Positions 17,684 through 26,167 of a stretch of DNA of 64,000 nucleotides are shown piece by piece (within the stretch, counting starts at the first letter, position 1; the number at the start of each line of letters is the position of its first letter). The stretch comes from Gammaproteobacteria bacterium (GTDB lineage: Bacteria > Pseudomonadota > Gammaproteobacteria > Burkholderiales > Sulfuricellaceae), in the NCBI GenBank assembly GCA_018824405.1, contig JAHJGO010000016.1:1-64000 (forward strand), read 5' to 3'. The position numbers were made by a program, and so were the translations under genes. Below the pieces are notes generated by a model, which ran no database searches, was not told the DNA's origin, and was given only the letters and a program-made list of their open reading frames with translations.

Positions 17684-18034
17684 TTAGAATGTGAGTACCT
17701 TGCCGGCCCATTCCGTCCACTCTGCCAGATGCTCCAGGGTGGAATGCTGCGCACCGGAAATCAGTTCCTTATCCCGCAAACCGCGCGCTTCCATGCATAC
17801 GCCACATACGCCGATCTGGCCGTTGCGTTTCAGAATGCTCTGGATGAAGAACTCGATGTTGTAGTAACCCTGGGGGACTTTTTGCCCGGATTTGGCGCAC
17901 AAGGCAGCATCGCCCAGCAGGAAGATGCGGATTTCGTTGCTCTCGGTTTTGGACAAGGTGCGTGCCAGGCGCAGGCCGTTGTAGCTGCGCTCGGTGCCAT
18001 ATGGCGGGTCGTTGAGTATGAACAGGTAGTTCAT
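17684..18034 (-). CDS. DsrE-family sulfur-relay-like protein
   Basis: 116 aa from the ATG at 18034 (MNYLFILNDPPYGTERSYNG). The DsrE/TusD-like fold includes EIRIFLLGDAALCAKSGQ (C46) and GVCGVCMEARGL with C77 and C80, in the loop where DsrE/TusD proteins carry the persulfide cysteine. It probably handles sulfane sulfur in the cytoplasm. It lies between an ArsR-rhodanese gene and a TauE exporter. Its SD (AAGGAG) is inside a perfect 20-bp inverted repeat. Confidence 0.88.
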   Translation of the reverse strand: MNYLFILNDPPYGTERSYNGLRLARTLSKTESNEIRIFLLGDAALCAKSGQKVPQGYYNIEFFIQSILKRNGQIGVCGVCMEARGLRDKELISGAQHSTLEHLAEWTEWAGKVLTF

Positions 18035-18040
18035 GACAGG

Positions 18041-18088
18041 CTCCTTCATCTATTATTCAAACGAATACTTGAATAATAGATGAAGGAG
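18041..18088. promoter_or_regulatory. Perfect 20-bp inverted repeat: operator and SD-masking hairpin before dsrE
   Basis: CTCCTTCATCTATTATTCAA (18041-18060) and its exact reverse complement (18069-18088) flank ACGAATAC. The site holds ATTC (18055), GAAT (18063) and GAAT (18071), spaced by 8 bp, and shares 17 bp with the site before the TauE gene. In the dsrE mRNA the arm next to the start carries AAGGAG, so it would be paired with CTCCTT of the other arm. Confidence 0.75.
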
Positions 18089-18118
18089 ATGAATTGTCAA
18101 CAGAATTCAGGGGCTATT

Positions 18119-18793
18119 TCAGCGGGGAGGTCCAGAATCGGTTGGGCGTTGTTCGGCTTTCCATTCCGGAAAGCCGTCTTCCAGGCGGCGCGCGCGAAAG
18201 CCTTCCTCGCGCAGCTTTGCCACCGCGTCGAAAGCCAGCATGCAGTAGGGGCCACGGCAGTAGGCGACGATTTCCTGGTCGCGCGGGAGCCGGTTGAGCC
18301 GGTCAGCGAGGGAGTCCAGTGGAATGTTGACCGCGCCTTCGATATGGCCGGCGGCATATTCGGAGGGAGGACGCACGTCGATCACCATGGCGTTTCCGGA
18401 GCGTACCTGCTCGAGCAGTTCCTCGCGCCGCAGGGGGGTGAGGTTGTCCTTGCTCTCGAAGTTGTCGCGCACGATGCGGTCCACTTCGGCAAGATGCGCT
18501 TCCGCCACCTGCTGCATGGCGGTGATAAGGCGCAGGACATCGTCACCCGCGAGGCGGTAAATGACTTGCAGGCCTTCCTTGCGCGATAGCACCAGGCCTC
18601 CGTCACGCAGGATTTGCAGGTGATGGGAGGTATTGGCAACCGACATGCCGCTAACCTGAGACAGCGCATCCACGCCACGCTCGCCCTGGGCCAGAGCTTC
18701 CAATAGTTCAAGGCGGTTGGCACTGGCAAGGGATTTCGCCACTCTGGCGAATTGCTCGAACAGGCGTTTCTTGGGGGAGAGTGGTTCGGTCAT
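18119..18793 (-). CDS. ArsR-family regulator fused to a rhodanese domain
   Basis: 224 aa. Winged HTH at ~15-95 (RLELLEALAQGERGVDALSQ, SVANTSHHLQILRDGGLV) and a rhodanese domain at ~120-215 (VIDVRPPSEYAAGHIEGAVNIP, active loop CRGPYC at 179-184). The HTH part has no cysteine, so sulfide/persulfide sensing would fall to C179/C183. It starts 7 bp after the ubiD stop, so it may share that transcript. It likely represses the DsrE and TauE genes through their shared operator-like sites. Confidence 0.92.
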   Translation of the reverse strand: MTEPLSPKKRLFEQFARVAKSLASANRLELLEALAQGERGVDALSQVSGMSVANTSHHLQILRDGGLVLSRKEGLQVIYRLAGDDVLRLITAMQQVAEAHLAEVDRIVRDNFESKDNLTPLRREELLEQVRSGNAMVIDVRPPSEYAAGHIEGAVNIPLDSLADRLNRLPRDQEIVAYCRGPYCMLAFDAVAKLREEGFRARRLEDGFPEWKAEQRPTDSGPPR

Positions 18794-18800
18794 GGCTAAA

Positions 18801-20264
18801 TTATAGCCCCAGTTCCTGCCACATCTCGTCCACCCTGCGTTTCACCGTTACATCCATGACGATGGGTCGGCCCCATTCGCGGCTGGTCTCGCCCGGCCAC
18901 TTGTTGGTCGCGTCCATGCCCATTTTCGAACCCAGGCCGGAAACCGGGCTGGCGAAATCAAGATAGTCGATGGGAGTGTTCTCCACCAGTAGCGTGTCGC
19001 GCGCCGGGTCGACACGGGTGGTCATGGCCCAGATCACTTCCTTCCAGTCGCGGATATTGACATCTTCGTCGGTGACGATAATGAACTTGGTATACATGAA
19101 CTGGCGCAGGAAACTCCATACGCCGAACAGCACACGTTTGGCGTGGCCGGGATACTGCTTCTTGATGCTGACGATGGCCATGCGGTAGGAGCAGCCTTCC
19201 GGCGGCAGGTAGAAGTCAATAATTTCCGGGTATTGCTTCTGCAGCAATGGCACGAACACCTCGTTCAGTGCCACGCCGAGGATGGCCGGCTCGTCCGGCG
19301 GTTTGCCGGTGTAGGTGCTGTGGTAGATCGGGTTCTTGCGCATGGTGATGCGCTCGATGGTGAATACAGGAAATTCGGCCACTTCATTGTAATAGCCGGT
19401 GTGGTCGCCGTAAGGCCCTTCCGGTGCCATTTCGCCGGGGTGGATCACGCCTTCGAGCACGATTTCTGCGGAGGCGGGTACTTGCAGGTCGTTGCCCAGG
19501 CATTTCACCAGTTCAGTTTTCGAGCCGCGCAGGAGGCCGGCGAACTGGTATTCGGAGAGCGAGTCAGGCACTGGCGTGACCGCGCCGAGGATGGTGGCCG
19601 GGTCGGCGCCCAGCGCCACGGAAACCGGGAAGGGCTGGCCCGGGTTGGCTTCCTGGAAATCGCGCAGGTCCAGCGCGCCGCCGCGATGGGCCAGCCAGCG
19701 CATGATGACCTTGTTGGGTGCGATCACCTGCTGGCGGTAGATGCCGAGGTTCTGGCGCTTCTTGAACGGGCCCTTGGTGATCACCAGCCCCCAGGTGATA
19801 AGCGGTGCCACGTCGCCCGGCCAGCAGGTCTGGATGGGAAGTCTGGCGAGATCCACATCCTGGCCTTCCCACACCACATCCTGGCAGGGCGCGCTGGACA
19901 GTTCTTTCGGTGCCATGTTGAGCACCTGCCTGAAAATCGGCAGTTTGTCCCAAGCGTCTTTCAGCCCCTTGGGCGGTTCCGGTTCTTTCAGAAAGGCCAG
20001 TAGCTTGCCGACTTCGCGCAGCGCTTCAACCGAATCTTCGCCCATGCCCATGGCGACCCGTTTGGGAGTGCCGAACAGGTTGGCCAGCACCGGAATACTG
20101 TGGCCCCTGGGGTTTTCGAACAGGATGGCCGGGCCTTCCGCGCGCAGCACGCGGTCGCAGATTTCGGTCATTTCCAGATGGGGATCTACTTCGGCGCTGA
20201 TGCGTTTCAATTCGCCCTTTTGCTCCAGTTGCGCGATGAAGTCGCGCAGATCCTTGTATTTCAT
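18801..20264 (-). CDS. ubiD: 4-hydroxy-3-polyprenylbenzoate decarboxylase UbiD
   Basis: 487 aa, the normal length. UbiD family features include [20 protein letters not shown] near the start, AILFENPRG, the prenyl-FMN binding core ([24 protein letters not shown]) and [14 protein letters not shown]. It decarboxylates the ubiquinone precursor with prenylated FMN made by UbiX (not seen here). Its ATG overlaps the stop of the upstream DUF4870 gene (ATGA). Confidence 0.95.
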   Translation of the reverse strand: MKYKDLRDFIAQLEQKGELKRISAEVDPHLEMTEICDRVLRAEGPAILFENPRGHSIPVLANLFGTPKRVAMGMGEDSVEALREVGKLLAFLKEPEPPKGLKDAWDKLPIFRQVLNMAPKELSSAPCQDVVWEGQDVDLARLPIQTCWPGDVAPLITWGLVITKGPFKKRQNLGIYRQQVIAPNKVIMRWLAHRGGALDLRDFQEANPGQPFPVSVALGADPATILGAVTPVPDSLSEYQFAGLLRGSKTELVKCLGNDLQVPASAEIVLEGVIHPGEMAPEGPYGDHTGYYNEVAEFPVFTIERITMRKNPIYHSTYTGKPPDEPAILGVALNEVFVPLLQKQYPEIIDFYLPPEGCSYRMAIVSIKKQYPGHAKRVLFGVWSFLRQFMYTKFIIVTDEDVNIRDWKEVIWAMTTRVDPARDTLLVENTPIDYLDFASPVSGLGSKMGMDATNKWPGETSREWGRPIVMDVTVKRRVDEMWQELGL

Positions 20265-20605
20265 TGCGGAAGTATTTCCTTGCCGTCATTGAGACGCAGC
20301 CAGCCCTTGACGATGCGGTAAATTATCCAGACGGCATCGGCTGCAAGGATGAACCACCCTATGATAAGAACAAAGGTAATTGCGCCGATCATGCCCCACA
20401 GAAGGCCGAACCAGAAGGTGCGGATCTGCCAGCGGAAATGGGATTCAAGCCAAGTGTCCCTGATGTCGTCGATTTTCACGTAATTGATGATGATGGCGAC
20501 GATGGCGGTAATGCCGACGAAAAAGGATAAAGCCTGCAGTGCATAGACCACGGTGGTGATGGTTTTGGCGGAGTCGAGGTCGGGGGGGCTGGCGGACATG
20601 TTCAT
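20261..20605 (-). CDS. Small membrane protein, DUF4870-like
   Basis: 114 aa, three hydrophobic helices (~20-42, ~63-85, ~85-100). Motifs [38 protein letters not shown] and [19 protein letters not shown] match the DUF4870/inner-membrane family. Function unknown. ATGA overlap with ubiD and a 12-bp gap from the cytochrome c' gene suggest co-expression. Confidence 0.85.
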   Translation of the reverse strand: MNMSASPPDLDSAKTITTVVYALQALSFFVGITAIVAIIINYVKIDDIRDTWLESHFRWQIRTFWFGLLWGMIGAITFVLIIGWFILAADAVWIIYRIVKGWLRLNDGKEILPQ

Positions 20606-20617
20606 GACAACATCTCC

Positions 20618-21064
20618 TTAGCGAGTACGGAAGGACATATGACAGGCCACGCAGCTGGAAGTAAGCTGTTGCAGCGAGGCGAAGGCCTTGGCCCGATCGC
20701 CGGACTTAGCTACCTTGGCGAATTCGGTGGCGGAGTCGTGCATGTTCCATCCCATCTGTTGCATAGTCTCCGGCATGAAGCGGCCCGGACCCTGACCACG
20801 CGCGATGGCGGCGTGCTTGCCCATGGTGCTCTGGCCCATGCGCTTTTCGGCGGTTTCTCCGGCAGCGGCGAGATTGTTTTCTGCCAGGTAACCGATGATT
20901 TCATTGAGCGCCACCAGATGGTCCTGCATGTCGGCGCGCATGAGGCTGCGGGGCAAATCCGGCATCTCGACCAGTTGACGGAAATCTAGTGGCGGCGCGG
21001 GGGGGGCTGCCTGGGCAATCGTCGCAGTCAGCAACAGGGAAACAAATAACATTACGGTTCGCAT
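20618..21064 (-). CDS. Cytochrome c'-like monoheme protein
   Basis: 148 aa, signal peptide 1-19 (MRTVMLFVSLLLTATIAQA). The heme motif CVACH at 138-142 lies at the extreme C-terminus, followed by MSFRTR, as in four-helix cytochromes c'/c-556. These bind NO or carry electrons in the periplasm. The N-terminal half has the helix-rich ADMQDHLVALNEIIGYL. It lies inside a tight operon of ubiquinone genes. Electron partner unknown. Confidence 0.85.
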   Translation of the reverse strand: MRTVMLFVSLLLTATIAQAAPPAPPLDFRQLVEMPDLPRSLMRADMQDHLVALNEIIGYLAENNLAAAGETAEKRMGQSTMGKHAAIARGQGPGRFMPETMQQMGWNMHDSATEFAKVAKSGDRAKAFASLQQLTSSCVACHMSFRTR

Positions 21065-21076
21065 GGCAACTCCTAT

Positions 21077-21694
21077 TCAGGTTTTTGCGCGCAGACTGGC
21101 GATGGATTGCCGCAGCACGCCAATGGCGGAATTCAGAAACAGTGCTGAGATGATACCGCCCACGATGATGTCAGGCCAGCGCGACTGGCTATAAATGACA
21201 GCAAGACCCGCAATAATGACGCCACTATTGGCGAACAGGTCATTGCGCGAGCATAGCCATACCGAACTCATGTTGAGGTTGTCAGCGCGGTGGCGGTAGA
21301 GCAGCAGGAAGCACCAGGTGTTGGCGGCCAGGGCAAGCAGGCCAATCAGGCTTATGGTTTCGCCGTGCGGCAGAATCGGGTAGATGGTTTTATAGATGGC
21401 TTCTGCCGCCACGCCCAGGCCAAAGGCCAGCATGAACAGGCCCTTGAGCAAGGCGGCGCGGGCCTGCCAGATTTCGTCCCGGGTCAGCACGTACAGGCTG
21501 AAGCCATACACCAGCGCATCCCCCAGCATGTCGGCAGCGTCTGCCAGCAATGCGGTGGAATGGGCAGCCAGACCGGCCAGCATTTCCACCGCGAACATGA
21601 CGACGTTGACCGCCAGCACGATTTTCAGCACGCGACCATGATTGGCGCGCATGGCATCAAGGGTGCAGGATTTGTTTTCGCAGCAGCCGGACAT
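21077..21694 (-). CDS. CDF-like cation transporter without cytoplasmic domain
   Basis: 205 aa, about six hydrophobic helices. Family signs are STALLADAADMLGDALVYG (the CDF DxxHxxxD site with Asp in place of His) and helix-5 SRNDLFANSGVIIAG. The usual C-terminal cytoplasmic dimer domain is missing. The N-terminus MSGCCENKSC has three cysteines, a possible metal-capture site. It probably exports a soft divalent metal, but this is uncertain. It sits between ubiA and the cytochrome c' gene. Confidence 0.82.
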   Translation of the reverse strand: MSGCCENKSCTLDAMRANHGRVLKIVLAVNVVMFAVEMLAGLAAHSTALLADAADMLGDALVYGFSLYVLTRDEIWQARAALLKGLFMLAFGLGVAAEAIYKTIYPILPHGETISLIGLLALAANTWCFLLLYRHRADNLNMSSVWLCSRNDLFANSGVIIAGLAVIYSQSRWPDIIVGGIISALFLNSAIGVLRQSIASLRAKT

Positions 21695-21702
21695 GAAGGG
21701 GC

Positions 21703-22608
21703 TCAGAAAAAGGCTCTGAGGGAGAGCGACGTTGCCGGCCAGTAGTGCAGCAGGATGCCGCCGAAGATTACCGCTCCGAACCAGTTGTTATGGATAAAGG
21801 CCTTGAAGCATTTGTCCCGATCCCGGCCCCTGATCAGAGAGTAGTGGTAGGTAGCGATGCCCAGCGCCACGGCAAGGCCGAGGTAATAATACAGTCCGAG
21901 CTTGAGTGCCGCGCCGACGCCGGCAAGAATGGCCAGCGACATTCCGTAGCAGGCCAGCACCACCAGTATGTCGTACTGCCCGAAAGTGATGGCGGAGGTA
22001 CGGATACCGATCTTGAGATCGTCATCGCGGTCCACCATGGCGTATTCGGTGTCGTAGGCAACGGCCCAGAAAATATTGGCCAGCAGCATGAGCCAGGCCA
22101 CGGTCGGCACTGCGCCGGTTTGTGCTGCGAAGGCCATGGGGATGCCGAAGCCGAAGGCGATGCCGAGATAAGCCTGCGGAATGGCAAAAAATCGTTTGGT
22201 GAAGGGGTAGCTGGCAGCCAGAAACAATGCCGCAAAGGACAGCATGATGGTCAGTTTGTTGAGGCGCAAAATCATCAGGAAAGCGCAGATGGAGAGTGCA
22301 GAGAACAGCACCAATGCTTCTTTCTTGCTTACCAGTCCGGCAGCCATGGGGCGGTTCCGGGTGCGCTCGACGTGCGGGTCGAAATCGCGATCAGCATAAT
22401 CGTTGATGACGCATCCCGCTGAACGCATCAACACTGTGCCGAGCATGAAAATCCACAGGATGAGCCAGTTTGGCTGTCCTGCAGAAGATATCCACAGCGC
22501 CCAAAGCGTTGGCCATGCCAGCAGAAGAATGCCGATCGGCTTGTCGAGCCGCATCAGGCGTTCATATAAATCAAGTTTTTGTTTCAGCTTGATGAAATCT
22601 ATTTTCAT
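21703..22608 (-). CDS. ubiA: 4-hydroxybenzoate polyprenyltransferase UbiA
   Basis: 301 aa from the ATG at 22608 ([21 protein letters not shown]). Membrane enzyme with about eight helices. The first aspartate-rich motif [19 protein letters not shown] is at ~69-87 and the second is [16 protein letters not shown]. It attaches the polyprenyl chain to 4-hydroxybenzoate. Its ATG overlaps the ubiC stop (ATGA), so the two are translationally coupled. Confidence 0.96.
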   Translation of the reverse strand: MKIDFIKLKQKLDLYERLMRLDKPIGILLLAWPTLWALWISSAGQPNWLILWIFMLGTVLMRSAGCVINDYADRDFDPHVERTRNRPMAAGLVSKKEALVLFSALSICAFLMILRLNKLTIMLSFAALFLAASYPFTKRFFAIPQAYLGIAFGFGIPMAFAAQTGAVPTVAWLMLLANIFWAVAYDTEYAMVDRDDDLKIGIRTSAITFGQYDILVVLACYGMSLAILAGVGAALKLGLYYYLGLAVALGIATYHYSLIRGRDRDKCFKAFIHNNWFGAVIFGGILLHYWPATSLSLRAFF

Positions 22609-23144
22609 GGTGTCAGTTCCAGAATGCCGGGCAAAAACACTTCCGTTACCAGGATCGGGTAACGACCCAGCACAAAGACCGAACGTCGAGCCCAGAGGTG
22701 TGCCGGACGTTCTTTCAGGATGCGGCAGGCGCGGCGATAAAGCTCGTGTCGCCGGTTGAGTTTCTTGAATTCCAGGGGTTTGCGCTGCACTCTTGGATTG
22801 GTGAACAGGGCCGCCCCCAGGGGTTTGCTGCCGAGCTTGCTCAACGCCTGCCATGGGCCGCGCAGCCCAGCGCGGGGAATGACGCTGTGCGCAAAAACCA
22901 CAGGGGTTTCGCTACAATAGAGGTGAACTTCGCGTAGCAGGGCAAAATTACGCGGATTGAGATTGACGCTGGCGGCTTCATCACGCCCGGGCCTGCCAAG
23001 TGCCAGACGCAATCCGCGCACGCTGAAAGCATTGCAGCGCATCTGGATGCGATGTGTAAGAGATCCCCTGTCGACCAGCCAGGGCCGGTATGGACAATGT
23101 ACGGCGGGCGGGCGGGGTTGCCATAGCAGGGGCAGGTGGCGCAT
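22605..23144 (-). CDS. ubiC: Chorismate-pyruvate lyase UbiC
   Basis: 179 aa. Family marks: [12 protein letters not shown] near residue 22, [20 protein letters not shown] (conserved Arg/Glu) and LPGILELTP at the end. It releases pyruvate from chorismate to give 4-hydroxybenzoate, the first committed ubiquinone step. First gene of the ubiC-ubiA-transporter-cytochrome c'-DUF4870-ubiD run. Confidence 0.93.
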   Translation of the reverse strand: MRHLPLLWQPRPPAVHCPYRPWLVDRGSLTHRIQMRCNAFSVRGLRLALGRPGRDEAASVNLNPRNFALLREVHLYCSETPVVFAHSVIPRAGLRGPWQALSKLGSKPLGAALFTNPRVQRKPLEFKKLNRRHELYRRACRILKERPAHLWARRSVFVLGRYPILVTEVFLPGILELTP

Positions 23145-23173
23145 GGGGGGCCGGCTTTATTTCTTCGGCTGAT

Positions 23174-24001
23174 TTACTTTTTCTCTAGCCAGCTTTGCAG
23201 GTCAATATAATCTTGCTGATTGCCGGCAACAAAGCCCTTCACGCCCAGTTTTTCCAGCAGTTTCTTGCCGTCCTCCGAGTTTTCCAGATTGATCAGTGCG
23301 GTCTGGATTTTCATCACATCATCCTTGCTCATGTCGGGCGAGGCGATCAGTGACCAGAAAGGCATCTTGCGGCTCTCGAACAATACGCTGCCCCCCTTGG
23401 CGACCCAGCTCTTGGCGACGATGGGCGACACCATGCCGACATCGGCAAACTTTTTTTCCACGATGAATTCGATCGCGTCCTGGAATTTTGCAACCTGGAT
23501 CTGATCCGCAGCGGGGGTTAAGTTGCGGTCGCGCAATTCGGCCATGCCAGCTCTTTCCATGAAGGTGCCCTTGGCCAGGGCGATACGCTTGCCCTTGATG
23601 TCTTCCGGCTTTTTGAGAGGGGAGTTGGCATTGACAATGAATTTGACCGTGAATTCGCCCTTGGCCATGGCGACCAGCTGGTATTTTTGATCACGCATGG
23701 CTTTGGCCGATACATTGGCGGGCTTGGAAAAAAATAGCGCATAGCGGCCCTTGGCCAGGTTTTCGCTCGAGCTTTTCAGATTTTGCGAAGATTCCAGCTT
23801 GACGGGCTTATCGATGGTTTTGGAAAAAAAATCGGCCAGTGCCTTGTATTTGCTCTGCAAGTCGCCAAAATCCTTTTGCCCTGCGGTGCCTTCGTTGATA
23901 CCAAACAGGAAACTATCCCTGGTTGCTTCGGCTTTGGCGGCGGCCTGGGCAGAAAGCGGGAAAATCAGGGCAATGGCCAGATATGATAAAAAATGTTTCA
24001 T
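23174..24001 (-). CDS. PhnD-like periplasmic substrate-binding protein
   Basis: 275 aa from the ATG at 24001. Signal peptide MKHFLSYLAIALIFPLSAQA, then a type-2 periplasmic binding fold of the phosphate/phosphite/phosphonate (PhnD) family: FGINEGTAGQKDFGDLQSKY, GRYALFFSKPANVSAK, PEDIKGKRIALAKGTF. No ABC permease or ATPase gene is nearby, so it may instead present a ligand to a sensor or be an orphan binder. Ligand unknown. Confidence 0.85.
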   Translation of the reverse strand: MKHFLSYLAIALIFPLSAQAAAKAEATRDSFLFGINEGTAGQKDFGDLQSKYKALADFFSKTIDKPVKLESSQNLKSSSENLAKGRYALFFSKPANVSAKAMRDQKYQLVAMAKGEFTVKFIVNANSPLKKPEDIKGKRIALAKGTFMERAGMAELRDRNLTPAADQIQVAKFQDAIEFIVEKKFADVGMVSPIVAKSWVAKGGSVLFESRKMPFWSLIASPDMSKDDVMKIQTALINLENSEDGKKLLEKLGVKGFVAGNQQDYIDLQSWLEKK

Positions 24002-24130
24002 CTTTTTATTCTCCAGGGATGCTTGATTGGGTGACCAGGGCAACTTGCCAGCCAGACTGAACTGAAAATTTTAGCAGTATTTGAGTCATATGACGGTGTT
24101 ATGTCACCAGTTTTTCACGTTGTTAGGGCT

Positions 24131-24976
24131 TTATTGTGTTTCTTGTTCCAGCGTGAAGCATGCTCCGGCATCCTGCCCCAGTGTCTGTTTCAGATATGGC
24201 ATGATTTCTGTGAGAGTTTTGTGCAAGGTCCATGGCGGGTTGATGATGAACATTCCGCTGCCATGCATGCCCATGCCGTCGGGTGAAGGCGTGTGCACCG
24301 TCAGGGATACGTTGAGCCAGCTTTTTACCGGCAGGCGCTTGAGCTTGTCCGGTAGTTGCCGCGCTTCCGGGCGGGAGAGTTGTGGATACCAGATCGCATA
24401 GGTGCCGGTGGCAAAACGTGTCAAGCCATCCTTCAGCGCATCGATGACATGCTGATAGTCGTCGCGGATTTCGTAGGAGGGGTCTATCAGTACCAGCGCG
24501 CGGCGAGGCGGGGGTGGCAGCAGTGCCTTGAGCGCGTCGAAGCCGTTGGAGCTGGTGATGGACACGCGGCGCGAGTGATCACTGAAATTTTCTTGCAGGA
24601 TACGGCTATCGCTGCTGTGCAACTCGAATAGCCGCAGACGATCTTGTGGGCGCAAAGTGTGCAGCGCCAGCCAGGGCGAACCGGGGTAGAAGCGCAGCCC
24701 GCCGTCGGGGTTGACGGCGCGTACCAGATTCACATACTCGGTCAGCGCCTCCGGCAAATCCTTGCGTTCCCACAGTCTGCCGATGCCGCTGTCGTATTCT
24801 TTCAGCTGGGTCGCGTAGCCGGTGTCCAAGGCATACAGGCCCGCACCGGCATGGGTGTCGATGACCCAGTATGACTTGTCTTTCTGTCCCATATAGCGGG
24901 TCAGCTGTACCAGGACAAGATGTTTCAGCACGTCGGCGTGGTTGCCGGCGTGGAAGGCATGGCGGTAGCTCAGCAT
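24131..24976 (-). CDS. rlmJ: 23S rRNA (adenine-2030-N6)-methyltransferase RlmJ
   Basis: 281 aa, standard. Start MLSYRHAFHAGNHADVLKH and the catalytic N6-methyltransferase motif DPSYE (family DPPYE) in LVLIDPSYEIRDDY. The SAM-binding part is VIDTHAGAGLYAL. It methylates A2030 of 23S rRNA. Single-gene unit. Confidence 0.95.
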   Translation of the reverse strand: MLSYRHAFHAGNHADVLKHLVLVQLTRYMGQKDKSYWVIDTHAGAGLYALDTGYATQLKEYDSGIGRLWERKDLPEALTEYVNLVRAVNPDGGLRFYPGSPWLALHTLRPQDRLRLFELHSSDSRILQENFSDHSRRVSITSSNGFDALKALLPPPPRRALVLIDPSYEIRDDYQHVIDALKDGLTRFATGTYAIWYPQLSRPEARQLPDKLKRLPVKSWLNVSLTVHTPSPDGMGMHGSGMFIINPPWTLHKTLTEIMPYLKQTLGQDAGACFTLEQETQ

Positions 24977-25295
24977 GGGAAAAATCCGGGTAACAATGTG
25001 AAGATTGTATGCGAGATGCGGCTGCTTGGAGAAGCAGCGCCGATTTTAGGCATCAGGAAATTCCTGGATTTCGATCCTTTTGATTTCGCTGATGATGCTT
25101 GCCATGAGAAAAAATATGGCGTTTAATTCAGTATAAATATGCTGTTTAAATATGTTCGGCTGCAATTTCTGACGTGCAACCGATCGATCCCTCGCCTGAT
25201 CCATAAGTTTTAAGCCATTTAAAGGGGGTGAGTTAATTTCCCATCGCGAAGGCGAATTGCGCTCACTTTTATCCACAGTGTACAAGGAGGCAACC
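24977..25295. other. Gene-free stretch between rlmJ and a lipoprotein gene
   Basis: 319 bp, AT-rich in the middle. It holds a GCTGCTT-GGAG-AAGCAGC hairpin at 25021-25038 and should carry divergent promoters. Short open frames here look non-coding. Confidence 0.5.
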
Positions 25296-26018
25296 ATGCA
25301 TAACGCAAAATTGGCTACGACAATTCTTTCCGTTTCTCTGCTTTCAGCAGGCTGCGCCCCATTACCACCAAAGCACGAAGTAGCCTATTCCGTACCTTGC
25401 AGCGTAGGGACTGAGACCCGAAGCAAATACGAATACCAGCATGTACCGCCCAAAGTGGATACCCAGGGTCAGGCACCGGCATCGCCTGCTCCCGGTGAAA
25501 TGCTGGTCGGCTATGAAAATGAATGGCAACAATCCGGTATCGGTGGGGTCAACTATCGTTACCTGGGTATCGCGTACCGGGGTTTCGTGTTCTTTGACCG
25601 CAACTCGCTTCCCGCGAAGGGGCTCGTGCTCGAAGCAAAGCTGACTTTCAAGACGCCGAGCACAGTCACATGGCAGGGCGACAGCGCATCGAATGAAACT
25701 GCTTCAGCTGCAGCCAGGTTCTATGAGTTAACAGCCCCGGCTTCAGGCTACTACTCCACTGGAGATTTGCTTGTCGACCTCCCGAGCCACCCCGGCACGA
25801 CAACAAATGCTGTCTTTGATTCCTCTGCCGGCTTGGTTATCAACGTCACTACGATCATCCGTGACATTGTAAACGGCACGCGACCCAACCATGGCTTCAT
25901 GCTGGTGGGGGCAAATGAGAGTTTCCAGCGCAACAACAATAAGTTCCTGTCCACTTACGCGGCTCCGACATTGCAGGTCCGTGTGCTTGAGGATGTGCCG
26001 AAATGGCCGACTCCGTGA
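25296..26018 (+). CDS. Lipoprotein with DNRLRE-like domain
   Basis: 240 aa from the ATG at 25296, SD AAGGAGG. Lipobox LLSAGC with lipidated C at ~20. The body resembles the DNRLRE beta-sandwich fold (RGFVFFDRNSLPAKGLVLEAKLTF, then TTIIRDIVNGTRPNHGFMLVG). Such domains are found in extracellular or envelope proteins, with no known enzyme role. Single gene, flanked by a hairpin downstream. Confidence 0.7.
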   Translation: MHNAKLATTILSVSLLSAGCAPLPPKHEVAYSVPCSVGTETRSKYEYQHVPPKVDTQGQAPASPAPGEMLVGYENEWQQSGIGGVNYRYLGIAYRGFVFFDRNSLPAKGLVLEAKLTFKTPSTVTWQGDSASNETASAAARFYELTAPASGYYSTGDLLVDLPSHPGTTTNAVFDSSAGLVINVTTIIRDIVNGTRPNHGFMLVGANESFQRNNNKFLSTYAAPTLQVRVLEDVPKWPTP

Positions 26019-26043
26019 CCCCCCCCGAGGTTTTTAGAGTAGC

Positions 26044-26068
26044 AATTGGGGGTAAATGGTCCCCAATT
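26044..26068. terminator. Hairpin between the lipoprotein gene and recG
   Basis: AATTGGGG (26044-26051) and CCCCAATT (26061-26068) form a perfect 8-bp stem with a 9-base loop, 26 bp after the lipoprotein stop. There is no long T-run on either side, so it is a weak terminator candidate. Confidence 0.45.
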
Positions 26069-26167
26069 TCCAGCACTCGGGTCAGTCTGAACAAGACGTT
26101 TCAGTGACTCACGCGTAATATGCTTCGCTTCTTGATCTCCACGTTCAAGAGAGAAGCAAGCGCTGTT

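Noticed and set aside
18080-18589. Plus-strand open frame starting right after AAGGAG in the 20-bp inverted repeat
   Set aside because: The SD is only the mirror image of the dsrE SD; the frame lies opposite the ArsR-rhodanese gene and shows no family resemblance.
25046-25297. Minus-strand 83-codon frame between rlmJ and the lipoprotein gene
   Set aside because: No ribosome site or recognisable domain and it covers the promoter area.
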